In this document: positions 61,269 through 64,000 of the stretch, one piece after another
Numbering within the stretch: position 1 is the first letter of the stretch
How the letters are laid out: the number at the start of each line of letters is the position of its first letter
Origin: Brugia malayi
Lineage: Eukaryota; Nematoda; Chromadorea; Rhabditida; Onchocercidae
Length of the DNA stretch: 64,000 nt
NCBI RefSeq assembly: GCF_000002995.4
Contig: NW_025062479.1
Coordinates: 8,981,721 to 9,045,720 of the forward strand
Direction: 5' to 3'
Translations under genes and position numbers: made by a program
The notes under the pieces: generated by a model
Told to the model about the DNA's origin: nothing
Database searches by the model: none
Seen by the model: only the letters and a program-made list of their open reading frames with translations

Positions 61269-64000
61269 CTTGTAAAATATGATAAAAAAAAAGGAAATTT
61301 GCAATTTTAAATTCTTACCTCAATTGCTGGAGATTTTTTGTTTGCAATTTGCATGTTTCACTGCCGTTCAATGAATATTATCCTTCTCCTTTTGAGTAGT
61401 CAATAGAATCCATTAAGTTCATAAATTATCCAGATTACTTCTTGCCATCAAAACAGAAAAATGAAGTCTTCTATGAAACCGTCTTCTTAACAGATGTTAT
61501 CAGTGCCTCATTCAATCTTATGAATACCAAAAGCTCTTTTCGATATTATACTTTTCTAACTCGTATTGAGAACACATTTTTATGCACTAGAAAGCATTAT
61601 AATGTAGTGTGAAAATTTGTTATGAAATTGCATTGGCTTTTAGCATACATATAATTCCTTTATCATTATAATACATTCGTTCTGATAAACAAAATTATTC
61701 GCAATTTCCCAAACCACCAGATATCGCATCAACTTTTTTTTTTTCTATTTATTGCCTTTTGGGTTTTTTTTTCTCGAAATAATTCCAGCACTTCCCAAAA
61801 CTTACGATGACAACTTCGCTTGCTTATAAGATGTTGTATTGAGAAAAGAGATTTTAAGCAATGTGAAAGGATAGTGAAAGACAAAAGAACTGGTTCTAAA
61901 ATTCTTTAATCTTTCCAAATCTTATTTAAATACTCATCAATTCCTTCGTTCAAATATTTCAGAATTTCTGTTGTTGCTATCATCCATATTTTTATGCTTT
62001 GTATTGCGATATTATTGTATTATTCCATAAGACGTAAGACAAAATCTAGATAAGAAATTTTTCATGTGTGGAAATGTCACATGAATGAATATCTGTGCAT
62101 GTAAATAGATAGCATTTGGATCACTTTAAGATGTATCATTTTTTCAATGTTCCAATATAGTACTGTACAAATTGCTGCTTAACCCACTGTAGAATTGTAA
62201 TCAATATGAGAAAAAAGTAAAGTGTACATCTAAGAGAATTAATGGTGATTTACATGAAAAATTGACATAAAGTGAAATGATCAAGAAAATTAAATGTGAT
62301 CAATTTCATTATTTTCCTATAAAATGCACAAATGGATTAAATCATTTCACAAAGTTCGACAAACAATTTTGAAATTAACATTACTTCAAAACTGACGTAT
62401 CCGGCAATTCAAAAGCATTTCATTCATTTTTCTTCTTTTTTATTGCCTTTCTATTCACCGTTAAATGCTGCATAAATTCTCCTTCACTGTTTTCAAATAT
62501 GATTAATTAGTACAAATAATCAGAAATAATTTCTCCCACAAAAATTCTTTTTCCTTTTCTTTGTACCATATTCTAACGCTTATACTAATCTATTCACTCC
62601 ACTTTCTTCTCCAACTCCTCTACTCACTTGGTTTTAATTATTCACCCAGTTGACGCAAAGTGTGGTTTTTCTTGAAATTGTTTCATTTTTATTGATATCA
62701 CAAGTGTGTATTTTTATATTTTATACCACTTTTTTTTTCGCTTCTGTTAGAAACATGCTCGAAGATAGTTAATATAAAGATTATATATGAGGTTGAATAT
62801 TGTCAGATGATCACAGCGTTCCACTGATAAGGAATATCGGAGACTTCCACAGTTTTGTGAAGTCAAAAAAAGGACTTTCAATTTCTATAAATAAATGCAA
62901 AAATAAAAATTTTTGTTATGTATTGATGCTTTCATATTGAGACAGTTTTCATAGTATTATATATTCTGAGAAGAGAAGAGTTGAAGAGGCAAAATAAAAT
63001 TTGACTTAAGATCATTTGTTATTTTATAAACTCTGCAAGACAACCCAAAGATTCGCTATGATAAACTGATACAATGTTCAGTAAATAATAAAACTGACAA
63101 GTGAATGTGGTTTCAGTATTAGCTGAAAAAATAAAATTCAGCTTTTTGAACATATCGGAATGAATTGATAGAATTACATAAATTATTTAGCGTGATATTA
63201 TAAGCAAATTTTTTGAACTGCTTAGCAAAAACTATTTAAAGCTTTGTTATTGATAAAGCTCTTCTATCTTGCCAAAGCTTCAAAATTAATTCTTCATGTT
63301 CCAATTTAATCAACGTGTTCATTATCAATTCTTTCTCAGTAATTTTTCAATAAAATTATGGATATAATAAATATTTAATAACTGATTTCAACTCTTTCTT
63401 GATCATTGTTATTTCTGATGAAGTGTTTCTTAATTTTCTTCCAGATGTTTCGTATAACGATTTACTAAAGCTTTGTCGATTATTAAAGTTATTTTTAATT
63501 TTTTGGTTTGCTTAAGAATTGTGCAATTAAAAATAATACTGTTAAAGGTAATGATACTGTGTGACTTATGTAAAGTGAAACTGATTGAACGAACTGATTT
63601 AGACCATAATGGATTCAATAATGATGGACATATTTCCCGTCTTTTCTTCTTTTCATCAAATTTTTAATGATAATCTTTGATCAGTTGAGATAGTAAACAA
63701 AAAACTTCCCCACATTCATTGCTTACTGAATAGGAATTAATAACATAGAAATCTATAAAATGTTTTTAAACGTTCAGTAAAATATCAGCCTTTTGAGAAA
63801 TATTCATTTGGCGATAATGATTGCTGAGTATTTTTATTTATTCGCTCTTTAGAACGAGTGGAAATTTGCTCCTTCCATTCTTTCTATTACTTGCACTGAT
63901 TCATTCGATATGGCACATCAAATAGAAGCTTATGCAAAATTCATTTATGAGAAATGAAGAAAATCATTCCATCCTATTCTCTTTTGTGGATGGTTTAATA

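Larger units (their letters stand above)
59990..64000. other. 3' flank of FBXO7 and AT-rich intergenic DNA
   Basis: Apart from the small ORF at 61056-61268 I see no supported gene. A minus-strand frame at 60526-60840 has a helical, basic composition (TKNRIQQLKHIRLVVLIAMG) but no ATG or acceptor and overlaps the FBXO7 3' flank. The last 2.7 kb (61.3-64.0) show no coding-like stretch. Confidence 0.5.

Noticed and set aside
1..64000. tRNA, rRNA, spliced-leader RNA, CRISPR, Wolbachia-derived inserts and transposon ORFs
   Set aside because: Looked by eye for tRNA T-loop motifs, the nematode SL1 sequence on both strands, regular spacer-repeat arrays, bacterial-like gene runs and transposase or reverse transcriptase motifs; none found. 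A covariance-model scan would be more sensitive for short RNAs.

Overview
The window is nuclear DNA of a nematode, most likely a clade III (filarial-type) parasite. This is inferred from about 70% A+T, protein genes split into 2-17 short exons, T-rich 3' splice sites, several gene starts placed just behind an unpaired splice acceptor (as in SL trans-splicing), and a nematode-type DUF229 gene. I saw no bacterial-style operon, Wolbachia insertion, transposon ORF, tRNA or CRISPR. Species cannot be told from sequence alone.

Nine protein genes can be assembled exon by exon, and reading phase agrees at every junction used. 1.6-10.2 kb, minus: a 17-exon DUF229 (alkaline-phosphatase-fold) membrane ectoprotein. 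10.9-11.85 kb, plus: prefoldin subunit 4, divergent from it. 16.9-21.2 kb, plus: glucose-6-phosphate dehydrogenase (12 exons). 34.5-36.3 kb, minus: TXNDC15-like membrane thioredoxin protein. 37.7-40.9 kb, minus: SSUH2 (ssu-2) homologue. 46.1-51.0 kb, minus: RP2/XRP2 (TBCC-domain ARL GAP). 51.0-52.3 kb, minus: a PLCXD-type PI-PLC X-domain protein ending 24 nt before the RP2 start codon. 53.2-56.7 kb, plus: pseudouridine synthase PUS7. 57.1-60.0 kb, plus: FBXO7, 398 nt behind PUS7.

The remainder is AT-rich: 11.9-16.9, 21.3-34.2, 41.0-46.0 and 60.0-64.0 kb hold mostly poly-A/T tracts, (TA)n tracts and a few short coding-like exons that I could not place in a known gene (22.3, 22.9, 34.2, 41.2, 43.4, 45.0 and 61.0 kb).

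The most interesting point is the PLCXD-RP2 pair. The two genes lie head-to-tail with almost no space, RP2 has an acceptor 5 nt before its ATG (a no-gap operon arrangement), and the PLCXD stop codon is embedded in a consensus splice donor whose phase matches RP2 exon 2, so a PLC-X/TBCC fusion protein could be made. PUS7-FBXO7 also looks operonic. TXNDC15 and RP2, both linked to cilia in animals, lie within 15 kb of each other.
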